Both the position numbers and the translations under genes were made by a program. Under the pieces are notes generated by a model. That model searched no databases. It had not been told where the DNA came from and was given only the letters and a program-made list of their open reading frames with translations. A DNA stretch of 64,000 nt from Sphingomonas crusticola (GTDB lineage Bacteria > Pseudomonadota > Alphaproteobacteria > Sphingomonadales > Sphingomonadaceae): positions 1,302,001-1,366,000 of the forward strand of contig NZ_QTJP01000001.1 of NCBI RefSeq assembly GCF_003391115.1, written 5' to 3'. Positions within the stretch are counted from its first letter, which is position 1; every line of letters starts with the position of its first letter. Below are positions 62,234 through 64,000 of the stretch, piece by piece.

Positions 62234-64000
62234 TTGCTGAGCCGCGGCGAGAGCAGCAAGCGCATCGCGCAGGACATGATCCGTCGGGCCGATGTGGAAC
62301 GCGACCGCGGCGACGCGAGACGTGCAGCCTTTCTCTATGCCGAGGCTTTGCGCCTACTCCCGGATAATTCCGGCGTTCATATTCAATGCGGGCACATGCT
62401 GAAGGAAAGTGGCCAGCATGCAGAAGCCGAAGTTCATTATCGGCGGGCGGCTGAGCTGCGCCCGGGCGACGCCGATCTCGCGCTGCAGATGGGGCACTTC
62501 TTCAAGAGCGCCGGACGCCTGAGCCAGGCACAGGAACAATATTCGCGCGCGCTCGCACTCAGTCGCGGCTGGGCCGAGCCGGTGCGCGAACTCGCCAGCC
62601 TTACTGCGGCCGGGTTACCCAAGTCGGACAGCAAGGAGGCCGCGCGCCCGCGGCACTTAGCGGGAGAAGGCGGGGACCCGATATCGGGTGCCTCAGCATT
62701 GGTGGCGGAGCTCGCTCCCCGCGGGATTTCCGGGCTGCAACGTCCACCGATAGACTTCATCGAGCTTCGACGGCTCGGGCGGGACGAGCGTACCCATTGG
62801 GGCAGAATGCGAACGCTTCGGGGCCTCGAGGCAATACGCGGTTACTATATCGCGGCTACCCCCATCGTTGAGATCAAGTTCTTGGTAAACGGTGAGCTGA
62901 TATATAGAGGGCAGCCGCGTGGCGGTTATCCGCTCGCCCCGGAATTCGGTGACGATGCGCATCTGAAATATGTGTTCAACGTCTGGATGGATTTCTCGAA
63001 AATCCTCCCGGGAAAATATGAATTCACCGTCGAAGTACAGGATGCGAAGCGTCGGACCGCGACACGGCGCGAACATGTCGTGGTCGCAGCGCCGCTTGCT
63101 GAAGGCGACTTTCCGGCGAGCGACGGATTGATAGCGTTGGCGGATGGCGACGCTCGTTCGCCAGAGGAGCAGGTAAATAGCCGGCCGAGCATGGTGCGTC
63201 ATGGCAGACGGCGGCTGCTGCCGAGCCAGCCGAAGGCCGTGCTGATCCAGCGGACGGACCAGCTCGGCGATCTGGTCGTCGCCCTGCCCGCGATACGCCG
63301 TCTGCGAGAAATATTCCCTGAGGCGCGTCTTGTCGGTCTCGTGTCGCCCGCCAATGTCGGTCTTGCCGCCAAGTTCGACCTGTTCGACGATCTGCTGACG
63401 GTCGATTTCGCCGAGGACGCCGCCGAGCGCAGACGAACAATGCCGCTCAGCGAACAGGCCGCTCTGCGCGAGCGTCTCGCACCATTTTCCTTCGATGTGG
63501 CGATCGATCTGTCGGAAAATGTATGGTCGCGCCCTCTCCTGCTGCTGTCTGATGCGCCCTTTTTAGTGGGTTTTAGGAGCGGCAATGTTCCGCTGGATGT
63601 CGAGATCGAAGGCTTTACGCATGATCGCTTCGACAATCATGAGGTGGTCCCACACACCAATAAGTTGCTTGGACTGGTGGAATGGCTGGCTTCGATGTTG
63701 CGCAGCGAAACGAATTTGCTGCCCCTCTCCGACCCGGACCATAATTTGTTGTCCGACTTCGGATTGTCGCCCCGCGACCGTTTCGTCGTGCTGCACGATG
63801 GCGCGCGGCTGAAATTCAGCCGCTGGCCCTATTATCGAGATTTGGCACAGCGCCTGCTTGAGAAAACCGACCTGCGCGTCGTGTGGGTGACCGACGAGGC
63901 GGACACCCGCGAGACGCTGTCCGCCGACCTGCTCGGATCGCCACGCTTCACATTGGTGGATAAGCGCCCTTCATTCGATGCGTTCGATACGTTGCTGGCG
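62234..64000 (+). CDS. TPR / beta-domain / GT9 protein, copy 2, 3' end outside window
   Basis: The open frame runs from a TTG at 62234 (AGGT 7 bp upstream; in-frame stop at 62222) to the right edge, 589 codons with no stop. It is a paralogue of the preceding gene along its whole length. It has TPR-like helices (AAFLYAEALRLLPDNSG, HYRRAAELRPGDADLALQMG), the same middle domain (VEIKFLVNGELIYRGQPRGG, HVVVAAPLAEGD) and a GT9 domain beginning near residue 335 (VLIQRTDQLGDLVVALPAIR; VLHDGARLKFSRWPYY). Homology to copy 1 extends upstream of the ATG at 62276, favouring the TTG start. Tandem duplication with divergence. Confidence 0.85.
   Translation, partial: MLSRGESSKRIAQDMIRRADVERDRGDARRAAFLYAEALRLLPDNSGVHIQCGHMLKESGQHAEAEVHYRRAAELRPGDADLALQMGHFFKSAGRLSQAQEQYSRALALSRGWAEPVRELASLTAAGLPKSDSKEAARPRHLAGEGGDPISGASALVAELAPRGISGLQRPPIDFIELRRLGRDERTHWGRMRTLRGLEAIRGYYIAATPIVEIKFLVNGELIYRGQPRGGYPLAPEFGDDAHLKYVFNVWMDFSKILPGKYEFTVEVQDAKRRTATRREHVVVAAPLAEGDFPASDGLIALADGDARSPEEQVNSRPSMVRHGRRRLLPSQPKAVLIQRTDQLGDLVVALPAIRRLREIFPEARLVGLVSPANVGLAAKFDLFDDLLTVDFAEDAAERRRTMPLSEQAALRERLAPFSFDVAIDLSENVWSRPLLLLSDAPFLVGFRSGNVPLDVEIEGFTHDRFDNHEVVPHTNKLLGLVEWLASMLRSETNLLPLSDPDHNLLSDFGLSPRDRFVVLHDGARLKFSRWPYYRDLAQRLLEKTDLRVVWVTDEADTRETLSADLLGSPRFTLVDKRPSFDAFDTLLA

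Overview
The window looks like chromosomal DNA from a high-GC alphaproteobacterium of the Sphingomonadaceae (Sphingomonas type). This rests on the high GC content and the dense, often overlapping gene packing. It also rests on the SecB and Tim44-domain proteins, the mdh-sucD-sucA-sucB-lpdA TCA block, and extragenic palindromes whose translation gives the peptide PFAPSEVEG. No rRNA, insertion sequence, prophage or CRISPR array is visible. There is one tRNA gene, tRNA-Ala(CGC).

Layout. Positions 1-12.3 kb hold housekeeping and envelope genes: dapE (5' end outside the window), an Smr-domain protein, mltA, a Tim44-domain protein, secB, murJ, a Thr-rich secreted protein, a DUF5060/DUF4038 glycosidase-like protein, trpS, a DUF4136 lipoprotein, a SpoU/TrmH methyltransferase, a small lipoprotein and a DUF1275 membrane protein. 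Positions 12.4-29.3 kb hold the TCA-cycle region on the minus strand (lpdA, sucB, sucA, sucD, mdh, zapE, sdhB, then sdhA-D-C). A group of unrelated genes sits between sdhB and sdhA: a CDP-alcohol phosphatidyltransferase, a HIT protein, an NTP transferase and a flippase. Positions 29.5-36.8 kb hold an SDR, prmA, an RND efflux adaptor and pump behind a good sigma-70 promoter, and a DUF445 protein.

From 37.1 kb, just after tRNA-Ala, to the end of the window runs a surface polysaccharide locus of at least 27 kb. It has a PhyH-type dioxygenase, KpsC-like and KpsS-like glycosyltransferases, an LTA-synthase-like phosphotransferase, an SDR, a 2436-residue highly reducing type I PKS, an alpha-oxoamine synthase, a GT4 glycosyltransferase, KpsM, KpsE, GmhB, an AGE-family isomerase, HldE, an FkbM methyltransferase and two tandem TPR/GT9 proteins. 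The second GT9 protein runs off the right edge.

How the genes fit together. PKS (no thioesterase), oxoamine synthase and SDR match the rkpA-rkpG-rkpH set of rhizobial K-antigen loci. By chemistry they match the PKS/oxoamine-synthase/ketoreductase logic of fumonisin-type sphinganine analogues. I infer that they make a long-chain amino-alcohol lipid used as carrier or anchor for a group-2-like capsule. That capsule would be primed by KpsC/KpsS, exported by KpsM/KpsE, and carry heptose supplied by GmhB/HldE and transferred by the GT9 proteins. KpsT, KpsD, GmhA and HldD are not in the window.
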